In this document: in pieces, positions 12,263 through 23,035 of the stretch | Layout: each line of letters opens with the position of its first letter | How positions within the stretch are numbered: position 1 is the first letter of the stretch | Assembly (NCBI GenBank): GCA_000934385.1 | Contig: KN880453.1 | Location: 62,001-126,000, forward strand | DNA from: Cylindrobasidium torrendii FP15055 ss-10 | Taxonomy: Eukaryota; Basidiomycota; Agaricomycetes; Agaricales; Physalacriaceae | Length of the DNA stretch: 64,000 bases | Reading direction: 5' to 3' | The notes under the pieces: generated by a model | Database searches by the model: none | What the model was told of the DNA's origin: nothing | The model's input: only the letters and a program-made list of their open reading frames with translations | Position numbers and translations under genes: made by a program

Positions 12263-13005
12263 TATTTTAAAAGCGATGAAGGTGGATGGTGATGGTATGG
12301 ATCCTGGATCTGCGCTGGCCGACTTCTTATATGGACGCCAAAGGTTATCTCCGTCTAGATCGCGGTCCGATTGACCGATTATGACGTTATCCCCAAAAAG
12401 CGCCCTTGCTGGAAGATTGGGCTGGTCGCGCTCGGCGTCGGTGTACCCTTGTCCAGGCCGTTCAAGGTACAGTTCCCATTGTGATTCCCCCCAGTCGAGC
12501 CTCTCCGGTCATTTTTTTCTCCTTTTCGGTCTGTATGGAATTGGGAAATCGCATTTCTCAAGTTATGCCACCCGTTGGCCACTCCCAATCAACGTATTAG
12601 AGCACGTCACCGCTATGAGCGAAAGTGTGTATTTACACCAACGGCAAATGAAAATTCTCCAGGCCAAGGCAGCGCGGAGGAAAGTATTCTCCAAGAATTG
12701 GCCTACAACTCGGACACTTCGACCCAACTTCGACCTTATCACAGCGCACACGAAGTTGCCTCGAATGTCTATAGCGCGGCTCAAACAGCACGCAGTAGCG
12801 CATGCCAGTTGCGCACAATCGATTCTAGTGCTCGCACTCGCGCGCCCAGACAAGATGGACCGCGCAACACCGCACGACGAGTCCTTAGCCCACACTTCGA
12901 GAGTTCCAGCCTTCGATGTTGGGTATGTCAATTAGCAGGCATCCGATAGCGGAATGTACAGTAGTAAAAACAGAAACGCAGATCCAGCCTCAGTGCCCAG
13001 CCTTC
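12263..13005. other. FBA1 promoter and ERG26 3' flank
   Basis: About 740 bp. A TATAAG element on the minus strand lies at 12326-12333, about 65 bp before the FBA1 ATG. The long open frame on the + strand (12381-12935) has no family features and I treat it as chance. Confidence 0.5.
12326..12333 (-). promoter_or_regulatory. TATA box of FBA1
   Basis: CATATAAG read on the minus strand, about 65 bp upstream of the FBA1 start codon at 12262. Confidence 0.5.
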
Positions 13006-14511
13006 TCACTGACATTGCCTGCGACGACCTCCTCTGCGAACCACTAGACTCTGCATCAGTACATGGCTCAACACTATTGCACAGACACATACCTCAACCA
13101 TGCGCTTGATACCGTCTTGCGCACTTACAGGTGGCTCGTATCCAAGCACCCTGCGGGCTTTTTCGATGTTATGCCACCGGTTCACACAGGTGAAAGTCAC
13201 TCTGAACTTTGTGAGTGTTGCTTCCTTGCCGGTGACCCATCCAATAGTCTCGAGCAACCCCGCAACCAGCATCCCGACACTCTTGGGCATCACGAAAGGC
13301 GAGCGCTCCTTCCTTTGTCCAGGGAAGATGCCGTCCAAGTGCCTCCAGATAACCCGCGCAAGATCCCAGAAGTATATGGGCTCGCCATTGCTGATAAAGA
13401 ATGCTTGCCCATCGACGGAAAGCGGCGTGGCTTCCGGATTGAATATTTTGGCGCGTGCAACGGTGTATTCCGACATTTGGTCAAACCGCGTACGCACAGT
13501 CGGGCGGTCTTTCTCGACTGAGTTGGGGTCCCTGAAGCGCTGTTCAATCTTCTCTAGTTCGGGGGTAACGTTCAGACACGGGCCAAGAGGTCGGGCCGCC
13601 GATGTTGGAATCCGTCGTGGCTTGGTAGTCAACGCAATGTGAGGTAGAGCTGGGCCGAGGATATTTCTCTCCTCCTGGGTAAGGGGAGGGAGGTTTTCGA
13701 GACTGTATTCATCCTTGTCCGGCCACTGGCTCAGAGGTTTTGAGGGTGGTGGGGTGTCCAGCTTGTCAGCGGCAAGAAGATGGGCATAGGCTACGTTCTC
13801 CACATATGTGATGTCAAATAAATTGTTGTTGTCGCCAATCTGAAAGTGGGTCTGCCCCTTGCGGAAGACGTCGTACATGCCTTGCATCATTTGGCGGTCT
13901 CCCGGTCTGAATTCTTGGGTCAGTGAGGCCCTGTAAGAAGAAAGGCAAACACGCACCCATAAATTCCTGCGGGACGTAAGGCAACGGTCAAAAGACCACC
14001 TTGGCGATTTGCAGCTAGCACAGCTGCCTCCCCATTCGCCTTGGATTCGTTGTAGGCATCGAATGGCTTTTCTGGATAGGGCACACGTTCGTCGGCATCG
14101 ACAATGTCCGTCCCGGCAAAGACAGCGCCAGCAGAGCTCGTGTAGATAAGTTTTCTGACACCAGCCTCTTGAGCAGCCGCAATGACCGACTTCGTTCCAT
14201 CAACGTTGATTTTGAAGTATAGCGAAGGATCCTTGAGCCCGTGTTGGGGCGAAGCGGTGTGTATAATGCAGGTCGTCCCACACTGAATGCAAATTAACAC
14301 ACGTTGAGCGTAAAGCTATCCCACGCACTCTTTTCAGCACCGAAAGCACTTGGTCCTTTTCGCTGATATCTCCAGAGTAAAAAGGAGTGTCGTGGTAGCG
14401 TTGGACGATGTCGAATACAGATACATTGTCTCCGCGGGCAAGGAGTTGCTTGACAATGTGTCTACCGAGGAAGCCACTTCCACCAACAACAAGGTAAGAT
14501 TCCGGGGCCAT
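13006..14511 (-). CDS. ERG26: sterol-4-alpha-carboxylate 3-dehydrogenase (decarboxylating)
   Basis: About 460 residues of the NAD(P)-dependent 3-beta-HSD/SDR family. It oxidises and decarboxylates 4-carboxysterols during C-4 demethylation in ergosterol synthesis at the ER. The N-terminal Rossmann motif is VVGGSGFLGRHIVKQLL. Other landmarks are the NVDGTK loop, the catalytic YNESK, ALRPAGIYG, and YVENVAYAHLLAA. A loop of roughly 90 residues (near 13480-13760) separates YVENVAYAHLL from the FFISNGEPIYFWDL block. The start is the ATG of MAPESYLVVGG at 14511. Near the C-terminus a 42-bp in-frame sequence with GT..AG ends may be an intron, so the last ~30 residues are uncertain. Confidence 0.9.
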
Positions 14512-14875
14512 GATAGTCAAGAAGGAAATGTGGGGAAGATGGGTGGACCGCGGCTGGATGTACCTGTCAAGTCCAAAGTGGGCTCACTTTTGCGACACGC
14601 CTTTTGATCGCGGTGTTCGATCAATCGTACCTTTTGCGCTTGTGCCACTCCAGTGCTGGCTACCTTCCGCAACGCTTTTAGACCTCAACAATTTATAGGA
14701 ACCAGCGCACATTGTTTTGTCTCTACACACAAAGAAACTTCCGTAAAATCTCATTGTATATCACACTTGAAGGAGACCGAATAATCGGAGTAAAACTAAG
14801 TCAAAAGTCCATTGCAGGGTTCATCACATAATGTCCTGTTCATAACATGCACTATCAAAATCCCTCGACCCATCA
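14512..14875. other. ERG26 promoter region
   Basis: About 360 bp between the ERG26 start and the end of the secreted-protein gene. No clear coding or repeat signal is seen. Confidence 0.45.
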
Positions 14876-15601
14876 TCACGCAACAGGAACAAAGTCCCAG
14901 GCCGAATTATCAGCATACCCACACTTCGTGAGGACAACCGCCGGGCTATTCGACGCAGGGACAGCCGGACAAATATTCCCAATGAAAGGCATCTTCAAGA
15001 AACAATGCGTCCCAGAATTCTCCCCGCATTCTTCACAGTAGATGCTAAACGTTGCTGCGCCTTTCCCGTAGCCAGTCTTGTCATCCACACACCAGTCCGC
15101 GGTGAGTCCGACAGGATAGGTCGTATCCTGGGGGGATTGGGCACAAAAGACGAAGCGGTTGAGAAGAGACGTGCTGAAAGTCCTGACGGTTAGAGATGAG
15201 TCGCAGGCTGCAAGAAAGAACGCACGAGATAGTCCAGTCGGGGCTGCTCCCATTGTTGGGCCAGAGGTACCACTGGGATTCAGCACTGGTCAAGTCGGCG
15301 TTGGTCTGGGTACAAATGAGCGTCAGAACATATGATACTTGAATGTGCGTAGGTACCATCGTGACTGCGTGGGGGGCATCACCTGCCTCAGGCCACTTGA
15401 ATTCCCAAGCCTGAGTGTCTACGCAGCGTAAACATTAAAACAGGCTAGGGTCACTGGAAACCTACGGTCTGTACTCAAGAGGACGTTAACCGCATCGCCT
15501 GTGAATTGCGGCCTGCAGTAGTCCTCGATTTGTCGACGAGCTGGTGAAGCGATAGCTCCAGCAGCAAGCATAAGCGAAACGATATGGAGCGAAGAAACCA
15601 T
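14876..15601 (-). CDS. small secreted cysteine-rich protein
   Basis: Four exons with good GT..AG junctions give about 194 residues. Residues 1-19 (MVSSLHIVSLMLAAGAIAS) form a signal peptide, followed by a possible Kex2-like RR site. The mature part has about eight Cys, including YCEEC, and several Trp residues (QAWEFKWP, SQWYLWPNN, ADWCVDD). There is no membrane segment or GPI-like tail. I do not recognise the family; the size, Cys content and signal peptide fit the secreted small proteins common in mushroom genomes. A TATA box lies about 70 bp upstream. The stop is the TGA after WDFVPVA. Confidence 0.8.
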
Positions 15602-16118
15602 GGCAAAAATCTTTCGATGGAGAGACGAAAGACGGGCGCTGATTTACTATGGGCTTCAAACATAGCGATGCTTTATACCCAAGGGCCCAAACGCTCAGCA
15701 AACGCCCACCATGCCCTGATCTGCGTGGGCGGGCTTCGCTAGCCGGAAAGATATAGACAAGAGCCGAGAGCGCGACGAGAGCAGATGTGGCCATGGGCCA
15801 CATCCAACACTACCTCGGCGAGCTTCGTGACTGAGCGACGTCGAGCTGTCAACGGGTGGGCGCGAGTCCTGTATCCATCGTATATAGAGCTTGTAGCTGG
15901 GACTATTCATGGACTCAGATTGCATGAGCGTCAATGAAAAATACCACGGTGTCCTGATGCAGTGGTATGGAAGAACGGCCTGTACCTTCGGTGTAGCACA
16001 CCCCGAAAACATACAACCTTAGTCTAAATCTGGTACAATACACACATCAAACCAAAGCACGGTTTTTGTCGCAGAAAGGAGTCCAGGTTATGTCGGTTGA
16101 GCGGATTTTTGCTGTAAA
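15602..16118. other. intergenic region
   Basis: About 520 bp with the promoter of the secreted-protein gene (TATA at 15671-15678). I see no further gene. Confidence 0.45.
15671..15678 (-). promoter_or_regulatory. TATA box of the secreted Cys-rich gene
   Basis: GTATAAAG on the minus strand, about 70 bp upstream of the ATG at 15601. Confidence 0.5.
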
Positions 16119-16553
16119 TCATGCAAGAGCGGAGCGTTGAGTCGAGATATCTAGTAGACGTTGACAAACGAAGTGTGCTTGTTGTGCGTGTGCACAAGAT
16201 GGGCAGGAAGATCCTTGCCATACCCTTGCAAAACGGCGACGGAGATTCCGACGGAACAGTAGAGCATTTATAGACATGTTGTCTATCTTGAATTTGATGC
16301 ATTCGGCCCCAGCCTCGTGATACAGAAGAGATGAACGGTGAATATCTCGGGGTGTGGGCCGCTCACAAGACATAATGTGTGCTACGGGCTCGTCTCCTTC
16401 GTGCCCGCGAGGGAATCTCTCCAGGATGGTACGCGGTGATATGAAGTGGAAATGAGAGTTGCTTGTGATCTCGATACTGAATTGAACTTGAGCGTGAGCA
16501 ATCAGTCGAAGTGGTTCTAACGTTCTCGTCCCTCGGCTATCGATTTCGGACAT
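16119..16553 (-). CDS. weak hypothetical ORF, possibly DUF6593-like
   Basis: A 144-codon frame starts with a real ATG about 80 bp downstream of an AT-rich TTATATG element near 16632-16638. The middle part (VQFSIEITSNSHFHF, SPRTILERFPRGHEGDEPVA, then SSLLYHEAGAECIKFKI) loosely follows the beta-rich pattern of basidiomycete DUF6593 proteins: a strand, RTxIxR, then an A-x-I strand. The C-terminal 40 residues look unlike a domain and may be intron read-through, since a GTATGG donor follows CGTTTTGCAAG. This may be a chance ORF or a decayed copy. Confidence 0.3.
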   Translation of the reverse strand: MSEIDSRGTRTLEPLRLIAHAQVQFSIEITSNSHFHFISPRTILERFPRGHEGDEPVAHIMSCERPTPRDIHRSSLLYHEAGAECIKFKIDNMSINALLFRRNLRRRFARVWQGSSCPSCAHAQQAHFVCQRLLDISTQRSALA

Positions 16554-17431
16554 GAAGCAACCTATGCTGGCTTCCGACCCAGGCGTAAGACGCAGAGTTA
16601 CTGCAGGACAATACTCTTGTTGGGGAGACTACATATAAGCCTAGTGGCTGTGGGAGGAGGCAACAATGAGGGATCATAGGCGCACCTCCAGGCTCCGGAC
16701 AACGGAGTTAACACAATCCAGGATCATTGTGGATCAAAGCACCTTGTCTCGCCGCCGCAAGAGGTTGCTATCTAGCTGTCCGTTCGCATTCAACCGACCT
16801 GAGACTGACGTAGACTGAGTCTCACTATTAGAGCGCAGCTCCGAGTCCGGATTCCATCGATGCGGTGGACGTCTCTAGTCATACTTAGTGGTGGTGGTAG
16901 TCGGTTGGAAGTCGAAGCGCTGAGGCCTGGGCCAGAGGTCACAGTGGCCGCGTGTATGTCTTCCACGTTATGTAAGATTCCATTTTGAGGCGTCGTCCGC
17001 GCGCTGGAAACAGAAGAGTTGGCAGATGAGAGAAACCATCTCGAGTCAGAATCTGTGAATCAACTGGCCCGCATACGTCATGGAGAAACCCCCCGCTTTG
17101 ACCAAGCTCGATGCTGCGGACGTCGCACAGACTCAGAGTGTAAAAGACCAGAAAATCCAATGAATATTCGTATAATTACATAGAGAATAATTACGTTTAT
17201 ATGTAAGTGAGTAAATCCCGAGATATATATCCAAAACTAAGATGAATTCTAACTGTACAGTGAGTGCAAGTGGTACAATTTGGGTGTGAGAAAGTGAGAG
17301 CGATGTACGGGACAGCGAGGAAGGGAGATGGTACGGTACGGTAAGGAGCGGGTTGATTGTGGAACAGGGCACGATTAGTGTTCACAACGGGCAGTGGTAT
17401 GAAAGGCAGCAGGGCCCTCGTTTTGGCGTCT
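16554..17431. other. intergenic region, no gene seen
   Basis: About 880 bp of unique sequence between two minus-strand frames. ORFs are short and featureless. Confidence 0.45.
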
Positions 17432-18160
17432 TCAGGCGTAGTCCGCAGAGACGAATGTCTTGGAGAGGCAGCTCTTCTTGGGTACAAAGACAGTGGGCGT
17501 GGTCCGGGTATGCTGGTTGTGTACATGAAGTTGGATGGCCCAGAGGCTAGTGATCGTCGGCGAGCGTGAACGCTTAGGGGCGACGGCGGGCGCAGGGGCC
17601 GTCAACTTCGGCGAATTGAGAACACCGTCAACGGGTACATGTGCGAGGGATGATGGTGGCGTTGTAGGACGTCGTGACCCGGGGGCCACGCCCATATGGC
17701 GACTGTGAGACGTCACTGGCGGCGGGGCCATGATGGGCGCCGGCGAAGGCGCACGCACCACGAACGCCAATGGGTCCAGCCCAGCTTCCTCCGCAAAGGG
17801 ATCAAAGTTCGACGACGCCAGTGGAGGCGGCAAAGCGGGGCGGACAACGCCTAGCACTGGTCCTTTGGTCCTGCCCTGTCCAAAATCGGTCCGGCTCGGT
17901 TTAACGCGCAAGTTCTCGTTCTGATTCTGGTTTTGGGTATGATACAGCGGCCGTGATCCATTCGGGACGGCGGGAGATCCAGAAAGGTGAAGAACATAGC
18001 GGGGAGCACGCCCGTTGCGAGGCGGCGCCTGCCTTGACCGAGGCATATTGGCACCATTGCGACGGGCAGACGGGTTGGCGTAATAGTTGTTTGGAGAATA
18101 GCGGTTGGCATAGGGTGCATACTGTGCATAAGCAGCGGGAGACTGGATCATAACAGACAT
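17432..18160 (-). CDS. Pro/Ser/Asn-rich disordered protein with DPF motif
   Basis: A single-exon frame of 242 residues starts at the ATG of MSVMIQSPAAYAQY; codons upstream lack a further ATG. A strong TATATAAG lies about 85 bp upstream. The N-terminal third is rich in Tyr, Asn, Arg and Pro. Around residues 110-130 a short motif FDPFAEEAGLDPLAFVV stands out, and DPF-type motifs can bind clathrin-adaptor ear domains. The C-terminus has a basic stretch and ends with VFVPKKSCLSKTF and a few residues more. There is no enzyme domain, signal peptide or membrane segment. I do not recognise the family and infer no function. Confidence 0.65.
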   Translation of the reverse strand: MSVMIQSPAAYAQYAPYANRYSPNNYYANPSARRNGANMPRSRQAPPRNGRAPRYVLHLSGSPAVPNGSRPLYHTQNQNQNENLRVKPSRTDFGQGRTKGPVLGVVRPALPPPLASSNFDPFAEEAGLDPLAFVVRAPSPAPIMAPPPVTSHSRHMGVAPGSRRPTTPPSSLAHVPVDGVLNSPKLTAPAPAVAPKRSRSPTITSLWAIQLHVHNQHTRTTPTVFVPKKSCLSKTFVSADYA

Positions 18161-18852
18161 AGTGGGGGTCGATAACGCAGACAGGACAAGTCGAAGAGAG
18201 ATGGGTTGCAATGGCGCGGGAATTTCGGCCGGTGAGAGACAGTGCTTATATACCTTCGCAACAACCCGGCGTTATAAGGCACCCACCAATCGGAGTCTGT
18301 ACTGACAATGGACAACAGGCTCAGACCAGTCCGTGATCCAATCAAATGATGTCCAACTGCGATCCTCGAAGTGGCCAGAAGGGATGCAGTCATAGCACGC
18401 CCCGGATTCTCACCACTTGGACCAGTTCAAAAAGGACAGACCTTTCGGATTCATGACATGTGGCTTGCAAGGCTTGTAGCTACTAGCAGCGAAACATCCT
18501 CATGTGGATTGTTTTGTTCATCGGCTGCATGGAGAGTTTGGCTTTCCTAGCAGTGTCTCTGACAACAAACGACGCTCAAAAGGGAAGGTCCAACTCCGCT
18601 CTCTCATGTGCAAGATCTGGGCCTCTGGCAACTCAACTATCGGATCCATGGGGCAAGATCGTCACACGCCGGCTGCTCATAAGCGGTGGAAGAATACTGT
18701 ACAGCTACCACAGCACAAGGTCCTTGTTTGTCAACTAAACCTATGTAACTCCTTCCAGGGTAAGTGTATATACACTTCTCTCCGGAGACGGCGCGTAGAG
18801 TGGGGCTCTGCAAAAGGACAATGGGATTCGCGTGGGTTTGGATAGTTGCCAG
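18161..18852. other. promoter of the DPF-motif gene and POP1 3' flank
   Basis: About 690 bp. Apart from the TATA box at 18246-18253 no feature is apparent. Confidence 0.45.
18246..18253 (-). promoter_or_regulatory. TATA box
   Basis: A perfect TATATAAG on the minus strand, about 85 bp upstream of the ATG at 18160. Confidence 0.6.
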
Positions 18853-21594
18853 CTAAACCAGGTCCATCTTCGCAACCCTGCAGTGGCCCTCATCCGCATT
18901 CCGTAATTGCACCCATATCGAGCTATCACCGTTATTATGCACCCTGGAACATATCCTGTTATAAGTACGGAGACCATGCCGCTATAACGAGGCAAGAACA
19001 CGCACCTTTTTCGCTGTTGCTGTAGCTCAAGATATCTGGAAAGTGGTATGCAACCCAGCGCCTGGAACTCCCCACGCGCTAGTGAGAAGTGACCCGTTGT
19101 CACAAAGCCTATTACTGTAGATGGATCGGGGATCACAATCTTGGCCGTACCCTCGCCCTCGGTGTCAGCTTCATCCCAGCTCTTCTCCGCCACACTTTTC
19201 GCTTTCTCTTTCTCCCATTTCATTATTTCCTCGTCGGGCATGACGTGAATCATCGCGTTGTCCTGAGGAGACCCTCGCTTCGCCATATCCAGTCGGACGG
19301 GCAGCAGCGCACTCTGCATGAGGCCTTCGCTTGCCACATTTGTCAATGGTGCGATACCGCGAGCAGCCCGCAGGGCGTTGACCTCAGAAAATAGTATGCT
19401 CGGCGCCGCATCTCCTGTTCCTATGAGTTTGGCGAGCATTTCATGCGTCTTCGGGCCTGATACCAACCACGGCGGTAGATCTGAGCCATACGACTGGACG
19501 CCATCCATGTCATCGTCCTCGCCTTCACCTCTCTGTGTCGTAAGTAATCCTGCATCTGGTTTTGTCTTGCCTAGCACCGCATCCCAATCTGGCCGCCACG
19601 GGCTACGCGTGAGCAATTTCGTATAGTTCGGTCGTTTCGCAGGCGGTTTTCGGTTCCATGTCTCTTCCTCCTCCTGTGCTTGCAACTTCATCTCGCTGTC
19701 GTATAATTCCGTGGTCGGGAAGTCCTTTGGGAAAAACGGAACTCCTGCTTCAAATGACTGGACTTGACATTCGCGCTGTCCACCCACTCGCGTACCAGTG
19801 TATGTGAGCGAGTCCCAGAACGGCATAGACCAGCCGGACGGGATGATGAGAGTCCAGCCATGGAGACCATCCGACCGTTCCGCGGAAGATGCAGATGGAC
19901 GCAGAGAACGTTGGATGAGAAGAACGGGCACGCGATCATCCTGGCGTAAGGTTTGTAGCTTTGTTCCAGGGATGAGATTCTTCGACGGAGTTAGCATCAT
20001 CAAATATCAACAGGCGGATGTACTTACTTTCTCTCGACGCTCATCAAGATCTTTCTTCTTGAACTTTGGTGGCATGCGCTTTGTCTCATCCCAGAGCGGA
20101 CTTTGAGCTAGCAGGGAAGCAGGGAATGGAAGCATTGGCGATGCTTGATCAGAATCCGCTGGCTTTGAGTTCTTTGGTGGGAACCTAGGACAAATGAGCT
20201 CGATGGAATCCAAAATGGTATCCAGAAGGTGCTGACTTGAGCCGGGGGTCATTGACAGTAAAGCCTATCACCATGTCTGGTACTGCACCCCCAGGAGATT
20301 GAAGATCTTTCAGAGCGCTCCAGAACTAGATACGAGTTGCTTCACTAGCGATTGAAGGAATTTGGGCAATACACACCTGTTTGAACTCTTGACTTTGCCC
20401 TATTGCCGCAGGCTGTAGAGCACCCTTGAGCACTTGACTTGACTTGGGACCCATGATATCGTAGATATTGAGTTGCCCTCTCATGTCAACTAGTTCAACG
20501 TCGACCGGTCCTTCAACTGCAGAACCAGATTTGAACATCTGAAGAACTTTTGTCGCACTGGTCTGGAGAGCGTCGAAAACGGCATCGAATGTAGCAGGAT
20601 GGGCACGAATCCAAAGCTGGCGGACCGCGTCTTCGTCTTTATGCGCAGGCTGTTTGCCCTTTGTGTCGACCGGTGGCCGCCACAGGATGGTTACAAGCGC
20701 GACCAGGTCATATGGATATGTTCCAGGTTTGTACAAGTGGCCTCGATACGCTCGCGAACCGGCAGTGTAGCGTGGGGCACCTGGTTTGACCTCTTGTAGG
20801 TCCATGCACATATCAAGAATGGCCGTGAGAACCTTCAGTTGACCGCTCATCTCAATCACAGATTCGTAGGACGCGTCGTGGATGATGGCGCCATGGACAG
20901 CCGCACGATGAGATGACCGGAAAGATTTGTCTGAAGTGTGCATTGCAATTCTGTAACCCCATTTCGTCTCCATCTTCATGCGCTTGGCGTGCCATTTGTG
21001 CGTCTCCAACCAGGTTTTGTCGCCTGTGGGTGATTGGCGAGAGTTAATAGGATTTGTGATATGTACCTACGTTGACGCTTCAGATACTCTTCTGTCTTGG
21101 AGATCTGTTTGTTCTTTCCGCGTTTAGGCTTGTGTTTAGGTGGAGGTGGCTTTGCATCCATTTCCGCGACGGCTTTTGCACGAAGACGGGCTGGGACGCG
21201 ACGAACATCATGACTAGCCGCCCGACGACGTAGATGTCGCGGGAGCGTCTGCCAAACGCGATGGGTAGCACCATTACTAATTTCAAATGAGCATGTTACA
21301 ACATTGAAGGCGCGCATAGACCTACTGGGCCGACTTGATCGCGTTTGCCATTGCTTTCACCTCATATTGTCGCGCCTCCACGAATTTCTCGGCATTCAAT
21401 ACACCAGGAAGACGCGCCATGCCTATCTAAAATGGGTGGGTCGTTGAGAGTAGAGGAATGCACACACTGTTCGCTGTGGATGGCCCCGCAGTGGGCTCTT
21501 GCTGAACAGCAATAGTACGCGCGGCATTCAGCTTCTGCTTTTTCCTGTCGCGTCCAGAAAGCGCATCGGGATCCACAGGTCGTTTTGGCGCCAT
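18853..21594 (-). CDS. POP1: RNase P / RNase MRP protein subunit Pop1
   Basis: Roughly 800 residues over about eight exons. Pop1 is the largest protein of nuclear RNase P and RNase MRP and stabilises the catalytic RNA for tRNA 5' processing and rRNA processing. The N-terminus is basic (MAPKRPVDPDALSGRDRKKQ), then RRRAASHDVRRVPARLR. The Pop1 core contains THKWHAKRMKMETKWGYRIA and SSHRAAVHGAIIHDASYES. The POPLD domain follows (VPVLLIQRS, GWTLIIPSGWSMPFW, GGQRECQVQSFEAG, FPKDFPTTE). The C-terminal domain has IGFVTTGHFSLARG and ends at VAKMDLV. A 53-bp intron inside DPRLK-FPP is needed for the conserved DPRLKFPP. The ATG lies only 69 bp from the start of the divergent neighbour. Confidence 0.93.
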
Positions 21595-21663
21595 GGTGAA
21601 CGGTGTAGAGATGGTCTGATCGACTACGGCAGACTCCGAACTCTCACCTCTCTGGCGCCCACG
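21595..21663. promoter_or_regulatory. 69-bp divergent promoter between POP1 and a mitochondrial protein gene
   Basis: The two start codons face away from each other with 69 bp between them, so both 5' UTRs and core promoters must fit here or overlap. There is no TATA box; the sequence includes CTCACCTCTCTGG and GATCGACTACGG. Confidence 0.55.
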
Positions 21664-22376
21664 ATGTTGATTCGACCAGCTCTTTCGCGCGCAACAAACT
21701 TGGCCTCGCGTCGCTCGTTTGCAACGACAAGGCTTGCTCGCAATGAGATACCAGCTGTGCCCGCGCCCCCAGTAGTCGGCACCCGGCCAGCGCAGAAGAA
21801 GCCTGTCGGCGGTTTCCGCGGCGGGTGCGTCCCAGAAAGTCACAGTCCACGGACGCTAAATTCCCTCTCAGAATTGTTGGATTTCTATTTGGATTCTCTC
21901 TCGCGTCTTCATACGCAGCATACCATCTGCTGGACGAGTTCAAAACCGCATCTGCCGCCCTCCAGGTCAGCGTAGAGCGCCTCCAGGAAAGCACAGAAGC
22001 AGTGCGTCTACCCCACACATTCACATCTCCGAATATCCACATTTCCTGTTAGGTGACTGCACAAGTCCGTCGCATCGAGGCTGTGGAGAAGGACCTCCAG
22101 GCCCTTTCCAATGCATCGGCTTCGAAGGATGAGATATCTCGTCTCCGTGCCGAGCTCAAGAAGCTGTACGATGGGTTACACATTGGTAAGCAATACATGC
22201 GCTTTATTGCATGCAATGCCAACAAAGTCTCTAGAATTCTTGGACCTCCGAACATATGTCTGGGGAATGCGTAAGTACATTGTACATCTCTTGATCGAAG
22301 TTCTTACCAAATATCTTATACAGAGCAAGACGTACACAAGCTTTCAAAGAAGGAGTCCACCACTGTTACTGTGTAG
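21664..22376 (+). CDS. small mitochondrial inner-membrane-type protein with coiled coil
   Basis: Five exons give about 150 residues. The N-terminus (MLIRPALSRATNLASRRSFA) is rich in Arg, Ser and Ala and lacks acidic residues, as in a mitochondrial presequence. A Pro-rich stretch and Gly-rich GGFRGG lead into one hydrophobic segment (IVGFLFGFSLASSYAAYHLL). A charged coiled coil follows (KTASAALQVSVERLQ and VEKDLQALSNAS, then DEISRLRAELKKLYD). The C-terminus is polar. Matrix targeting and a single membrane span are inferred from these features. I do not recognise a named family. The neighbour POP1 is divergent and unrelated. Confidence 0.72.
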
Positions 22377-23035
22377 ACCGGTCTGTGATGAACCCTTATT
22401 ATTCGTACAATCACAGAACCTTGACATGATGCATCTCTCAAACTGAACGGCAAAGTATCGGAGTTTCGTCGAGCTTCAGGAAGTGATCCTGTCTATTGGT
22501 ATCCCCTACCGGTGGATATAGGGAAACACACATCACCCGAGTTGCCCAGTCGACTTCTCTTGCGCTAGTCAGCGGGACGAGCGAGTGTCCCAAGCTCTGA
22601 TGAGGCATAATCCTACGCGCGCAGTCCTCATGCTCATCCCTTGTGAGAACAAAGACCAGCAGGTTGTGGAGGCCATGGATAAACATAAATCGGAAAGCAA
22701 TCCCGACAGCCTCCGACTCCCCTGGTCCTGGAATCCTTCATTTTGTCACCTTGTAAAACCAGCGTACGGCATGGCAACGTCTGATGGATCGAGGCTTAGG
22801 GTCCTGCAGTATATAAGGAGCCCCACCTCGGAATTGATTTCCACCACCCTTCTCTTTCTCCTTCATTTTCCAGTCAAGACAGGTTCTTGCTTATTTCACA
22901 CTTTCGGTGCGCCTTGCAGTATGGCGCGCGCTGGAATATACTAACAAGACTAGTTCGCATAGTTCGCAGGCGCACATTTCCCTTCATTACACCAATCTTT
23001 CTCCAACCAGTCTCGTCAACTAGTCTTCAGTCATA
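22377..23035. other. promoter of the secreted repeat protein gene
   Basis: About 660 bp. TATATAAG lies at 22810-22817. The 5' UTR downstream is pyrimidine-rich (CTTCTCTTTCTCC), typical of strongly expressed fungal genes. No other gene is seen. Confidence 0.5.
22810..22817 (+). promoter_or_regulatory. TATA box
   Basis: A perfect TATATAAG, about 220 bp upstream of the ATG at 23036; this implies a 5' UTR of about 190 bp. Confidence 0.55.

Noticed and set aside
12381..12935. 184-codon + strand ORF in the FBA1 promoter
   Set aside because: It is basic, without domains, and lies over the promoter of a strongly expressed gene; no splice-supported extension exists.
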